Assembly: GCA_033026295.1 (NCBI GenBank)
Contig: CM065184.1
Location: 14,821,501 to 14,885,500, forward strand
Source: Channa striata
Taxonomy: Eukaryota; Chordata; Actinopteri; Anabantiformes; Channidae
Direction: 5' to 3'
DNA length: 64,000 bases
Shown here piece by piece: positions 51,586 through 64,000 of the stretch (its first letter is position 1; every line of letters starts with the position of its first letter). Both the position numbers and the translations under genes were made by a program. The notes beneath the pieces were generated by a model. The model ran no database searches, had not been told where the DNA came from, and was given only the letters and a program-made list of their open reading frames with translations.

Positions 51586-52597
51586 ACAGGCTGGGGACTG
51601 CAGCAGTAGGCCAGTATTGATTGCTGTGGAAAACACTTTGGCATCCATCCAGAGCCATTTCTTCAGTTTGTGGCAGTAGTCCATGCATGTGTTTCAGCGC
51701 TTGGAAAGCCAGCTTGTAGGGAAATTAGATTGTATTCATTTGCTGCTTCTTTGATTTTTCCTGGGGGAAAAACCCTGAATGGGTAATCCAGGCATCTGGG
51801 ATACTAGTTGGGTTAAATGTAAGTGGCTTAGATATGCAAACAGCATTTTTGATGGATAAGGTTGTTCTGCTGAATGACTGGAGTCCAAATGCGATGTGGC
51901 ACATTTCTTCTTTTGCAGTGATCTTTTATAATATCCACTCCTCTCTCTTGTCTTGGCCAGTCTGTGCATTATGCCAAATGTCCCCATTCACACAACAATG
52001 GCAGGAATTTAGAGGTGGTGGTGTTGGGTGGGGGGGGGTGTTGTGTGCATGTGTGGCGTGCGCGCATGTGTGCCTCCTCCTGCCGCAGAACAAGTCATTA
52101 ACTCTGAACACTGCCCTCCAGTGAATTCCTCACCATTGCTGAAATAGCATGTAAATTATTACCAGCTTTTTAGGATAGTGTAATTTAAAACTTTTAAAAT
52201 GGAATACCCTGAACTTCAAAGGCTATAAAAACCCACTAACATTTCCCATTGCTTTATGACTTGTCATTCCCGTCCTTCACAATCTTCTGATTCTTCTCAC
52301 CAAACTGTTTTGTCTTTGCAGCCTCAGTAATAATATGTTACAGCAGCGCCCGGTTTGTCAACACACAAGAGACACTTGGAGCCCTTTAGCTTGGTTTTTT
52401 CCACTTTGTCATTGACTGGCCACTTGAACAGGCAAACATTTGCCTTGATGCATGACTCCGCTGCCCCCCAGCTACAGTCGTATAGTTATTATAACCTTTG
52501 AGGAGAATGCAGCCACACATATTAAGCTCTAGCCAGTATTTTTCATTCTTAACTGCGGTTTCTTAGATGGAGCATATGGAATCATCCCTTTAGCCCT

Positions 52598-52636
<39 letters not shown>

Positions 52637-55600
52637 TTCCTAAAACCCAAGCGTTGCAGTGATCCAAGGAAGCTGACACAGGGTTTTTTTGTGGTGTCAC
52701 CTTACATGATGGATGCCTCACCCACTTTCAGAAAGGCTTTGAGAAACTCCTGTTATCTCACTTTCCTCCCCTCGGTCATTATAACTGTGCAAGAATGCAA
52801 AGTTTATACATCTAGCTCATGTAAGAGCAATCTCTTAATGGAGCCGGTGAATAAAAGATGAGTTCAGCACCCTGTAGATATTACAGCAACTTTTATGCAT
52901 ATGAATAAACTGCATGCATTAAGTGCCAGAACATTATGTACAATCATTCTCACCTTTTAAATGTTGTACCTTGAACTCTTTCCAGTCTTCCGGCTGTCTA
53001 AAAACATATTTTAATTCAGTTGTCCCTGGCTTAGTCCCCAGAGCTCCTTTTTAATTCCCAGATAAGTTTGTTTTGGGACACCGAAGCCAAGGTCTGTCAT
53101 GGGGAGGGGAGATAATGAACTCATATTGTGTTTCATACCCTCTTTCTCTCCATCTTTCTCCCTCCTTCTCCACTCTCTCGCTCTCTGTCTCCTCATTGTC
53201 CATGTCACCATGTCCATTACTCAATTACTAATCTCCTTTGGCCTCAGGAATTCCAGGGCTGACCTCTCTGAGGCAGCAGGCTGAAACCTTCCCAGCATGA
53301 CAGGAGCACTGTGTGTGTGTGTGTGTGTGTGTGTGTCAGTGTGTGTACCCACAGTATAGAAAGACACCACCCACTGGGAGCGTGCACCCCTTGACTCCCA
53401 AGCCGAGAGTCCTGTCCGAGCGATGAGACGCTCCGCCGCAGAACGCTGACAGTCAGGAATGTCTGCTCACGTACTGTGGCATGGATTTCTCACAGGGAAT
53501 TGTTCGGGGTGATATGGAATATTTCAGGGTGCATTGTTTCTAATTGGATCACCAAATGCAGCATTAGGAATGTGTGTCTCTCATGTGCTGTTGAGCCACC
53601 ACCATACCACAGCATCCATATAAATTGAATGATATGGATTTTAGCGGCTTTAATTTCAATGAGATTGCTGGAGTCATGGGTAGCTGGGACAGAGTTATCT
53701 ACAGTTTCACAGCAGAAGTCTGTTTTTTTCCACTTTCAGTCCATTATGTGCCGTCATAGCAATAAATTCACTCTGTAATGTTTTTGGCGATATCATGCTG
53801 CTGCAGTAATAACATGAATTATTGATAGAAGTGCGGAGACAGAATGTAACATTCAGTTGTTAATGCGTCGCCACGCGTTTTAACACAATCTGAAAACGAG
53901 CAGTTGAGTAGTATGCGCGACTGTTGACGCAGCCCGGCTAAAAGTATGGCAACACATTTAGTGTACTGTAGGTGTAGTGTATGAATGCATCTGTGTAGGA
54001 AATGTCAGTGAAGAGACACCGGGCTGTTTGGTATGTTGCTGATGTGGAGTGTCACCTCTTGGCTGCAGGCTCGCAGTCCTCTGACCTATATTATCAAGTG
54101 GCCTGTTGGCTGTGTCTGCCACTTTGCCAAACTATCAGCTGCATAACTCGATATGACAGCACAGTGTGGACGGGCGACATTTACACAAGAGCGAGGGCCC
54201 AAGTTCCTAAAGCTCGTCTTTTGAAACCCGAAAATCCAAGTAGTCAGTAGACGACCCCCGAAGTGCCGATGAACGCCGCCGGAATAATTAATCTCGGAAG
54301 AGTTTGTCTAGAGCTGAAGCAATTAGTCAGTTAATTGATTTACAGAAAGGAGTTGACATGTTACTAATGGACAAACAGTTTGAGTCATATACGAGGTAAA
54401 AATGCGGGCCTGCGACAGCTGGTTATTCTCAGTTTCATTTATTCATTGGCGTATGAAAGGATCGGCAAAGTTTCCCCAAGTTCAAGTTGATGAGTTTAAA
54501 TTTCTTCTTGTTTCCAGTTCAGTTCAAAATGAGAATTAGAAAAACAGCAAACACTCGCAAAGATGTTAAATATTCCCAGTTTTCCGCTTCTCCGTTTTAT
54601 AATATTTGCACTTCTCTCCTACTGTGGCTTGAATAAATGTCTCATTTTCCTCCCTAAGCTAAATTATTAACTGACTCAACAGACGAGAGAATAATGAAAA
54701 TAATCTCTGGTAGCAGTACTAGTTTCGTTTGAGTTTTGTTTCTTCTGCCTTTTATTTTAAAGTAACGTACTAGGCTGCTGTTTTGATTGTTTCTCAACGA
54801 CCGGCTGACTCGGCTTGTTCTCAGGAGCCTCTCGCCGAGAAACACACTACTTGTCTTAATTCGACTGTATTTGCATAAACATTTCTCAATCAAATATCGT
54901 GACTTATCCAAACCACAAGCCCGTATTTGGCTTCCTGACTGTATGTGCTACATCACCCTGCAGCCCGCAGACTTCAGCTAGTGTAACGTTGGCTGGTAGA
55001 ATATATATATATGAAAAAAACCCAGTAACTGACAAAGCAAATGGATGTAGCCTGTTTTTAGTGCTGCGGCTCAGTTCATAGACTGATTATATTCTAGACT
55101 GTGTTGACAGCTGCTGAATTGCTCTCACCTGTTGTGTTTTGCTCTCAAGCCGAACAAGTCTCCAAACAGGATCTGTTGACACTCACACGAGGCACCATGT
55201 CATGCAGCTGATTGATATAGAGAGAATGGCTGAGGGTTTTGAAGGCTTTTCTGTGGCTGCACATCTATGCTCTGGTGTACTGCTGAATAACTTCAAGTAT
55301 TTCTGCTGGACTCCCTACACTAGCAGCACGGCGTTCGGCGCACCGAGCCGGAATATTTCATGATTTCGCCCCTCTGTTGTGTGTGCTGTCAGTGGATTTC
55401 ATCAAAGTGCGTTGGCTAATTCTGCAGAGATACAGTACAATTTGGCATTTGGCTCGAGGCTGAATGCTATTTACTGTTCCTCTACATTATTCAAATGGCC
55501 TGCTTTTCTGAAGGCAGAAACGGCAGTCAGTTTTTCATTGCATGGAAAGCCGTTTACAACCACCCGCCACCACTTGACAGCTGAAGACAGCTCATTATAA

Positions 55601-57886
55601 GAAGACCGAAAACCCATGTTTGATGTTTCTACTTAGTGAGGGAGGCACAGCTATATCAAGCTATCCCTCACAGGCTTTTCCTTTATAAGGAAATACTGTC
55701 TCCAACTGCTTGGGATTTGATACGCCTGTAGTTGCAGATGATGTGAGAACTGAATATGGGTAATTGTATAGACAGAGCACTCTGAGAGAATCTTAAAGGA
55801 AGCAGAAAAGTCATGTGTTCCCGTGTTTGTTTTTGAGGGCAGCCGTAAAAGAATAGGAAGCCTTTGGAATAATCCATTAAAACGGCAGGAACGCAGCCCC
55901 CAATGTCCTAAAAGGAAGCCGAATGTGACATTTTAAGACTCACAGAGGAGGGATTCGCCGCCGAGTCTTTTGAGTTATATTGGATTGTAAAGGTGAAGCT
56001 TGCGCTCGAGTCCGTCTTCTCAACGTCCGCGCGTACAATCTGTAAATACGTCCATATAGCATGAACGCGTGTTATTTTAATGTCAGTAAAATGAGGGATG
56101 ACAGGAAATCTGTACAGGCAGACAGATGTCTGGTAAATTGGAGATAACCAAGGTAAACATCAGAGACCTACTTGGAGCGTCTGCATTTCTGCCTGTACAC
56201 ATCTGTCCTCCAGATTTGCCTGTTTCTGTAATAGCCATCTTCCAGCACACCACTCCACTCAGTTGGTAACAAGCACTTCAGCCATTAGCCCTTCAAATGG
56301 AAACACATTTAAGCATCTCTGCTTCCTTCCCTCTCTCCATTGGGCTTGTAGTTCTTCGAGTATGAGAGTTATTAAAAGGGGCTGAATCAACCGCAGGAAA
56401 AAAAAAGGATTGAAGGACACACTGGAGGGAGAGAAAATCATATTAAGTAAGCCGAGCGAACAGACTGAAGTATGTACACAAAAGCACCACGGCTAAATTC
56501 AGCCATGCACATCACTGCTGTACACGCACATTCATAGTTTCCTGACAGTGGCATTAGTTTTACGGTGTCAGGGACCAGTGGCTGTTCGTTCATTACACCC
56601 TCGTTGCGACACGTCGCGTTTCTCTTGTTTGTCGACTCTTCCGAGGTGTAATCATAGCCGCTGAGTGTGACTCGTGCTTCTAAAGCGTCAAATCAACAAC
56701 AGTCACGGGGAATATCAGGAGCCCGACTTCCTAAATGCTAATCAAAAAGTCTAAAACAACTGCGTCCTCATTGACATTGATTTAAGTGCTGGCATAAATT
56801 CAATTCGGCAATCATCTGCGCCATCCATATTCATGCTGCCGTAATTTACTTACGTTAATGTGCGTCCGCAGCCGTAACGCGGCTCGACACACATACCAAT
56901 TTAGTTGATAAATAAGGACGTTCTCTTGTTCGCCCTCTTTCTTTACGTCTTTGTGCTGATTTTAATCCGGTTTTTTGAGGCAGACTTTGACCCCCACTAC
57001 ACATTACTTGCCGATAGTGGAATGTAACTACAGTAAGTATTGAGTCAAAGTTCACATCTGAGGTAACTTCACTTTGAAAGGAAACTGTGTTTCTGTTCGA
57101 CCATTTGAATTGCAATTTACTTCAATTCCATTAGCATGATTTTACATAAAAAAATCTAAGATCTATGCTTGTGTGATTTCATGTAGTAATATTATTATAC
57201 TAACTGTATTAACAGTTAGTATAACCTACTACAACATTAAAAATGCTCTTACTGTGCATGTATTCTTTTTATTTAGGATACTGTCATACCTTTAAATACA
57301 TTTTGTCAATGCTTTTCTACCTCAGCACTCAGGAGTTTTTTTTCTGTATTTGTTTTCTGTTTTAATAAAAGATTTTTAAGAATTTTACTTTTGATGCTTT
57401 GTGAACAGAGTACAAATAACACACAGATTGAATTCAGCTTTTTATTCAGTGGGGAAAAGCTGCGCTCTTATTATTTTCAGTTTTTTAGAGTTTAATAGTT
57501 TTCTGTAGAATTTCATGTCCATCATGCAGAAATGTCAACAAAACCTTTTCAAACAGAGTGAAAAAGTTGTGGCACGAGTAAATACTCAATAATCAGTGTC
57601 ACACATGTCCCTTCATGGGCTTCTGATTGTAATTCTGCTGTTTTCTTTCAGCATGAGGTAATTGCAGTGTCTGAGAAGGTGATTGTGCGGCTCGAGGATC
57701 TGGTGAAGTGGACGGTACCGGACTTCTCAGGATGGACCCACGGTCTCAAAGTGGAGCCTCTCAAACCCTCCGTGCTCCGAGAGCTGGGCACCAACGGGAG
57801 GCGGGAGGCCCTCCACCGCTACCGAGAAAGCACCCTGACCAGTGGACTCAACTTCAAGGATGTCCAGAGGGAGAGGGCACAGCTAG
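47532..57886 (+). CDS. arid5b: AT-rich interaction domain protein 5B, N-terminal exons (partial, continues beyond right edge)
   Basis: ARID5B is a nuclear DNA-binding coregulator. It partners with the demethylase PHF2 to remove repressive H3K9 methylation and acts in adipogenesis, chondrogenesis and lymphoid development. Three coding exons are present: 47532-47552 (MEPNSLK), 47890-48144 and 57652-57886. They encode 170 residues plus one base of the next codon (phase 1). Junctions are GT-AG, including CTTTACAG|TGG and CTTTCAG|CAT. The ATG has G at -3 and +4. Strongly conserved strings are CGLHGPYIFYKAF, KPRILSLGDFFFVRC, ICIAELQLLWEERTS, SSKLYFLPEDTPQGR, EVIAVSEKVIV and LTSGLNFKDV. The order of motifs (GDFFFVRC, then AELQLLWEE, then YFLPEDT, then EVIAVSE) resembles a BAH-like module. 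The ARID DNA-binding domain is encoded by later exons not in this window. A splice acceptor-like TCTCCCTTGCAG ends at 47460, so the ATG exon may start at 47461 after an upstream noncoding exon. Confidence 0.96.
48915..48943. repeat. CT-rich microsatellite
   Basis: (CT)n with one TTT interruption, in arid5b intron 2 on the plus strand. Confidence 0.9.
51537..51583. repeat. (CA)n microsatellite, 47 bp
   Basis: The longest pure CA tract in arid5b intron 2. Confidence 0.97.
52602..52633. repeat. (TG)16 microsatellite
   Basis: Uninterrupted TG dinucleotides in arid5b intron 2. Confidence 0.95.
53311..53336. repeat. (GT)13 microsatellite
   Basis: Uninterrupted GT dinucleotides in arid5b intron 2. 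Confidence 0.95.
57182..57233. repeat. Two-step perfect hairpin in arid5b intron 2
   Basis: TTATACTAACTGT (57195-57207), a four-base loop, and its exact complement (57212-57224) form the inner stem. TGTAGTA (57182-57188) and TACTACA (57227-57233) form an outer 7-bp stem across a small internal loop. Confidence 0.85.
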
Positions 57887-60800
57887 GTGAGCAGCCGGCA
57901 GAAACCTCGATTTCTCTGACTCTTTTTTTTTTCCCGGTTACTTTACAGCCGCTCTCCATTCGCAAAGGTCACTGCGGCGCTTTCAATTCTCTGGACGGGC
58001 CCGCGTTGAACGCTTCCGCATTTGTGTCCCGTCTCCACCATAAATCAGCTTATGTTTATTGTCCTTTGGTTGATTTAACAAGTGTTGTCTTGACTGGAGT
58101 AATTCATCAGTATGTAGTTGGAATTCCTCCCAATATAATGAGCTGAGAATCACACTAATAGAGGCAGGCTAGAGGTAATGGCAGCGTGTTTGCCAACGCA
58201 TTACCATCCTACAGTACTGTGTAACAGCTCTGTTTTCAGAGTGTGACAACAACAAAGACAGCATTGCAGAAATCACATAATTCAGCCGGTAATGCCTTTA
58301 ATAATTGAGTCGCATCGAACTGCAGTCTACGGCACCTTTGATACCTTCTCATCCGCCGGTTCGGATCGTAATTGCCTATGTATCTCGGCAGCTTGGGGGA
58401 TCATTGCTGTGTGTGTCTGAACGGTTGTCTGGTGCATTCATCATGTACACAGTGCCAATAAGTGTCAGTTTGATTCTTGCACTATGCTCTTGGGGGCTCA
58501 CTACAGCGTTACTCGCGAATCAGACCCATCATAAAGCTGGCTGTCTCCGCGGATGACTCATTCAATGCAAATGGGAAACTCTGGCATTTGAGCTTTATAT
58601 TCAGAAAGAACGTAATGTTCCCTTTCAAGCACTTATTTGCCTCTCCCGCTCGCTCGCTCTCTTACATGCTGTGATGTAATGCCTAATGCTGATTATAATG
58701 GTATAACGTAGCTTAGCAAATAGTCTAAAAATACAGTCACAATTAAAGTGCCTCTTGTCGGCGTGCAAGTATGTATCCTGGTGATTAAAGGTGGAATTTC
58801 AGCTTTGCGATCCTGCGCCAGGTCTTTATAAATAATCATTCCGTGCCTTAAGTCATTGTGGAAGAGACAGCGCTACAGGCTTAAAAACACAAGGATTGTT
58901 CTGGGGTTTATTGTATTGTTCTGTGCTCAGGATCTTCTCCAGGAATAGAAGCTGTTATGTGTTCCTGCGCGATGCTGTAATGCCCTTGATTACTCGCCAC
59001 TGCTTGACTCTTATACACGAAAAGACAAGACGATCAATAATAGATGCTTTGTTTTTATTCCAGTAATCAATATAGTTTGTGGGCGAGCACGTGTGTGTGT
59101 GTGTTGTGATTGCTTGCTTTCATAAATAGATGTGTCAGCCTGCTGCTTAAATTATATTATGTTCCATATTATGGCTTTCTATAAATGTGCTGTATCGTCT
59201 AGATTTTATAGATTTTTCTGTTGTCAGTGCAATAACCTGACGATAACGCCATTGTTACTGAGGGGCTGCGAGTGTGTATGGGCGTGTTGGTGTGTGTGTG
59301 TGTGTGTGAGCGCATGCGTGTGTTGCTAATGAGCAGCGCTGCCGTTAATGACTCCATCAGGCTGTTTCTAAATGCACTTGTCACTCCGATGGGACACTCC
59401 GCCAGAGAATCTGCCCACTCAGCAGAACAGGCTCAGACTCTGGCAGGGCACCAGACACACACATACGCACACACACGTGTATATAGATATATATATATAA
59501 ATATATAGATGGACACGTGCACAGTGCTGCACATCAACAATCAGTGCTGCGCACTCATTTATCCGTTTGTTTGTTTACTGCCTTTTTGGCGCGTGTCAGT
59601 TTGTTGACAGTCTAACAATATGGGGGGGGCAGAGAGTTTTGGAGAGAGTGAGTGTGAGAAGGATCACTTATTCATCAAGGCAAATGCATGTTACTCTGTG
59701 CAAGGGTTTGCATAGAAATTTGAAATATGGCACTGCAATACTGCTGACTACCAAAATGAAATATTCATGCCACAGCAGCAGCAGATCAGATATAAAAGTG
59801 CCCTGTAGCGTCCTGCAGCTGAATGTCTGTAATTCAGTGTAATATGTTGGCTCATTGACTAAACTGACTTCTTTATGATATAGCTTTATTCTATTTTTTT
59901 TTTGGGGGGGGGGATTATATTTACAAACAAAATGGCTCGAAGTGGCTGCTCTTTTTATTACTTGAGCGATGTATTTGCTGATTGTTATTCCCGGGCTGAT
60001 CTGTAACTATGTCAGAGGGATTGGATTGTTCCCCATAACAGGATACTGCAGCAGTACCACAAGCTGCACTGAAAACCATTGTGAGCTAAAGAGCAATAAA
60101 GTGTGCCATTGTTATCGAGGGAAGCAGTTCTTTCTCTTTCTTTCTTTTTTTTTTTTTTTCCAACTGCGTATCCTAACTTTTCCTGGCACGCTGCCAACGT
60201 GAATTAGGTTCACTGTTATGTATTTGTATTTGTCTCACAGGCAACGTGTAAAAAAAAAAAATGCGACCAGACAAATGCGTCTCGTATAGCAAAGTGCCAA
60301 TTATTTCATTCTTGATGTGCGTTACAGTTTGTTGGTGGGTGATCTAAGCTGCGCTTTCGGTCCTCAGAAATGTATGAAGACTCAGGCCGAAGACGCCCGC
60401 TCAAAGTGAAGTAATTAATTAGAGGCACAAGTGACCTTCGCCGCTGTCCGGCAGCACCGGCAGCTGTGATTCTCTAAAATCTGCGAGGCAGAGAGATGAT
60501 TGGTATTATCATTCAAATGCCAGCCTTGGCCAGGCGGCCTGACCTGGCACAGGAGGACATTTTCTTACATGCCTTTGTTATCAAAGGTGCAGAAACAGCT
60601 GACATCCCTCTGTAAGATTATTGTTCCCCACTGGGCATGTTAGTTTAACCTGTAGACTGCAAAAGAGAGGAAACGTCAAGCCAAACGCCCACTGAGACGC
60701 TTGTTGGTTTAATGTGAAGTGGTGGCCTGTCATTCACCTCCAGCAGCCGTCGGACTTTCCCACCAGTTGGCGTCACCCGATTTCCACGCCCGCTTGCTCA

Positions 60801-63800
60801 CCTGCTTACGTGAAACCCGCCCTTGCCCTCAGCCACACCTTTAAGCCGTCCATGTCCCATGTCTAGCCGTCCTGTGTGTTAGTGTATCTGGACCTGATTC
60901 CTGTTCTGTTGCCTGAACCCGCCTGCCTCCCTGCCCATAAGCCTTAGCTGCTACAGAATCTTCCAGCTGCACCTGCCTGCACCTGCATTGCTCCCGTTAC
61001 CCATGACATCATCTTTACTTACTGTACACAGCAAAAAGTGGCGTGTTAATCGTTTCATCAGGTTGTGGTGCACATTCGACATAAAGATGCATTTAACAAA
61101 CCCTTTGAACTATAATTGGACCGGATTACATGTTTCTGACTAATTGTAAGCAGAGTGAATCATATTTGTGGCAGTGCACAAAGAGTGCTGTGTCTGGGTT
61201 TGCAGTCCTTACATAATCTGTAATGTATTTCACTTAATCAGGTAATACAAACTGTCCATTGGGTTTATCTTGTATTGAAGTGAGCATTAGAGCTTCTTTT
61301 TACAGTTCAGTCCTCGAGGGATGGCTTGCTGGGGAAGTTTACATTCTGCCCCTCTATCTCTCCCCAGAGAACTGGCCTGATTCTCTCTTCTTTTTTTTTT
61401 CTCATTCCTGCCTCCTGAAATTGGTTTCTGGTCGTATACTATGAGGCCGAGCGTTAGAGAGCTGTATCTGCTGATACAGTTTGTTGGCTTGTGAGAAACA
61501 GAGAGTTGTAGATGGAAAATAATAAAACGCACGCACACACACACACACACAAAGGAGGGTTCTTTCTCACAAAATAGCTCAATGGGTTCTGTGTCTTGTC
61601 TTTCTCCGATTCAAGTCTTCTGTGCGGAAACCAGTGAGCAGATTGCGAGCTGAGATGATGCTGAGGATTAGACAAGGTCAGGGCTTTTGTGACTCCTGCA
61701 TTCAAAGGACAGAGACGGTGTTTCTGACACCTGCCCTCGCCCGTAGTATCATCTGTAGCTGGTTCATCCCTCGACGCTGTAAGCATCAGAACTCTCTGAG
61801 AAAACAAGTAGACAGGAAAAAGTAACCGCGCAGGTGGAAAACCGTGAAAGCAACATTCACCCCTGCCCTCGACTTTTTGTGCTTCCTTTGTAAACAAAAC
61901 AAACGACTCCATAAAAGTAAAGAATAACACACAGTAATTGGCTTTAATAATACCTGTGGGCATGACAAAATACGGAGATACTTTCTGCAGGGTGGTGTAT
62001 TAAAGCTAAACGCTGGATTTAAATATCGGAAAACATTTGGGTTTTCAGGGAACATTCAGTGAGCGGTGGAAACGAAGGTCGTGATTATTATTCCGGGGAG
62101 GACGTAACTTCCTTGAGCGTTTGTTGTGGACTTGGTGACATATCTCCGCCAGCATTCAGAGTAAAATTTGTCATGATGCGTTTTATTTCGGGACACATTG
62201 TGGATTTTTTCCTCTATTACGTAAAACTGACTTCATCACTGTACATGTTGTTCACACTATTTTGGGTGAAGTAAGACGGAGTCATTCGGCCGGCTCTCGT
62301 CCAAAGCGGATCACTGTACATTTTTTTTCCATACACGCAGGAAACTTCAGTGTGTCACTTTCCCTGGCCACTTGTTAGGAAGGAATGTCTTAATGACCAG
62401 ACAGCGAGCAGCAACTGTTACAGTGATCAAATGTGCACCTGACAGCTTTTCAAATTCACAATTTCAACAATTGTAAAACTATCCTTTAAGCTTCCACTAA
62501 CAGATGGCAAACTGGTATTTGAAAAATAATTTTTCCTTTGCTGTTTCCTGAGTTGTTCCTGGAGCCGTTTCAACCTCATCCGTGATAGTTTGTAATGTTT
62601 TTGCAGCTGTGAGTCTCAATACAGAGCTATTTAAGTACATTTGTCACTTTTCAAGTGTGAACACACTTTATATTCAACACCTGTTTAGCGTTAGTGGGTA
62701 ATATGAAATTGGGACACCCTTAAATATGAGAGATATGCGAGAGCTAACGTTGTATTGATTGAACTACTGTGGAAGGTGCAGACGTGTGGCACCGAGTGAT
62801 ACCACTGCATTTCAAGGTTCTTTACAGCCTCGCCCACTCAGATAGAACCACTGTATTTCCCGCTGAAGAAACATCTGATCTGTATGCTAGACTTGGCACT
62901 TATACCCGCGTTGATATCCCGACAATATTTCAGTCGGAACATTTCAATTTGATGGAGAGGGTAGATTCTGTCCCTTTTCAGAGACTGTTCAGAGGCTCCA
63001 CGAATGTTTATGCGGGTAGAAAAAGGTGATAAGGAAACAGACAGATGCTGTCTTCCCATGGTTGATTTGTCTCGGTGACAATACAGAACAATATTTGGGA
63101 CTTTGAGGCACTGTCGCACATGAAAATGTTTTATGTTTGGACTGCAGCGTGGGAAGGAGTAAGCGGTGTCTTGGAAAAGATAAAGAGAACATGTTGTGGT
63201 GTTACAAGAGTAATGGTATGTTGTGACTCTGACAGAGGAAGAATGCCATGCTTTTTGTAAGACACGCTGCCACTGTACTCCTCCATTCAGAATATGTGGC
63301 AGATTGTATCGTTTGCACTTGTTTGCTTTCCGCCCCTCCAACATATTTGCTTCCCCTTCTGCTTTTTCTGCAGAACTAATTCTACAAACTGTCCAAAATC
63401 CTTTTAGAAGTAATTTAATAGAGTGTTTGTATTGATTATGTGCCTCTCCCAACCCTCCCTTCTTTCTCTCTTTTGCTGGTATGTTTTTTTTTTTTTCTTG
63501 TTGGAGGTGTTGGGGGGGGGGGGGTTGCTTATGGCTGTATCTTCTTCATTATCCTCAGACCTGTAGGAGAGAGAATCACAAGCTGTTTTTCCTCACTGAT
63601 GTGCTCATATCATTAATTCCCTTCTGACTGTGGCCTGGCCGGAAGCCAGAGAATTCTAAATCTGTAAGCAGTAAATTGTGTGCCGGGGTGGAAAAATCTA
63701 TTAGATGTTTGAGCATGCCTCGAATTTGAATGGGAGAACGCGAGAGAGAAAGAGAGACCACCCAACATACCATCCATATCCTGTTATGACTCGCACCTTA

Positions 63801-64000
63801 ATCAAATTCAGCTTCTCTCGATGGCTGTGTTCATTAATAATTTGCGTTGTTTTATTTCTGGAATGTCGCATAATGTGTTTTTCTCGACTTGTGCAAAGGG
63901 AGGAGGCTGAAGGCCAGTGTATGGTTAAACAATGAGAGTGGCCTCAGAGGAAATGAAGAGCCCCGTCTCTCCATTAGTGAGGTCTGAAACAACAGTTGCT
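57887..64000 (+). other. arid5b: arid5b intron 3 (partial)
   Basis: From the GTGAGC donor at 57887 to the window end I see no further coding exon continuing the phase-1 frame. The region has small CA/GT tracts (59289-59308, 61534-61550), homopolymers (61389-61400, 63487-63497) and a G-run near 63512-63524. The pyrimidine-rich stretch 60840-60975 has the feel of a LINE 3' tail but is not assignable. Confidence 0.6.

Larger units (their letters stand above)
48145..57651 (+). other. arid5b: arid5b intron 2 (9.5 kb)
   Basis: No coding exon is recognisable on either strand. The intron carries several microsatellites, a hairpin near 57.2 kb and a short piece of the hAT-like repeat (TAGTGGAATGTAACTACAG, about 57016). 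Long parts, notably about 49.2-51.1 kb, are low in repeats and rich in homeodomain, GATA and bHLH-like words. This fits the regulatory introns known for ARID5B, but conservation could not be tested. Confidence 0.65.

Noticed and set aside
51424..51688. Cysteine/valine-rich minus-strand frames
   Set aside because: They are translations of the (CA)n tract in all three frames.
60840..60975. LINE 3' tail
   Set aside because: The CCTGCCTGCC-type composition is suggestive, but there is no terminal repeat, polyadenylation signal or coding remnant to support it.
62838..63452. 204-residue minus-strand frame in arid5b intron 3
   Set aside because: It is the longest non-exonic frame, but it has no domain or repeats I recognise and biased, irregular composition. 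A chance open frame is the simpler view; a tblastn or RNA-seq check would settle it.
1..64000. CRISPR arrays, prophage, operons, toxin-antitoxin or other prokaryotic systems
   Set aside because: All real genes are vertebrate and intron-split. The simple repeats are microsatellites with no spacer structure.

Overview
The window is nuclear DNA from a vertebrate, almost certainly a teleost fish. Genes are split by GT-AG introns, (CA/GT)n microsatellites are frequent, and there are recognisable copies of dispersed teleost repeats: a Tc1/mariner relic, a Tc1-type foldback MITE, and MITEs with a TTAGGG-like core. There are no operons, CRISPR arrays, phages or prokaryotic signals. I found no RNA gene that I can support.

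Four protein-coding genes can be reconstructed exon by exon, with intron phases that close without conflict. From left to right they are: (1) tnfaip3 (A20), minus strand, with 5' UTR exon 1 near 8.4-8.6 kb and coding exons at 6848-61. Its last zinc fingers lie beyond the left edge. (2) perp, minus strand, a complete three-exon CDS from 24825 to 17556. (3) tmem26, minus strand, a complete six-exon CDS from 36432 to 28317. (4) arid5b, plus strand, with only its first three coding exons (47532-57886), so most of the gene runs off the right edge. Two of the genes sit in inflammatory and epithelial stress biology: A20 is a brake on NF-kB, and PERP is a p53/p63-linked tetraspan protein. TMEM26 is a poorly understood multi-pass membrane protein, and ARID5B is a chromatin regulator. 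They do not form one pathway.

Layout: 0-8.8 kb is tnfaip3 with a CpG-rich promoter carrying two adjacent kB sites. 8.8-16.1 kb is repeat-bearing spacer. 16.1-25.2 kb is perp. 25.2-28.3 kb is a short spacer with a foldback MITE. 28.3-36.5 kb is tmem26, with a dead Tc1 transposon in intron 3. 36.6-47.5 kb is gene-free spacer with a candidate divergent promoter, a perfect 40-bp palindrome and enhancer-like stretches. 47.5-64 kb is the 5' end of arid5b with long, apparently regulatory introns.

The most notable large-scale point is the linkage. From memory, human TNFAIP3-PERP (6q23) and TMEM26-ARID5B (10q21) are on different chromosomes, but here they are adjacent, joined across about 3.5 kb. I see no evidence for a novel molecular system. 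The remaining points of interest are regulatory and structural.
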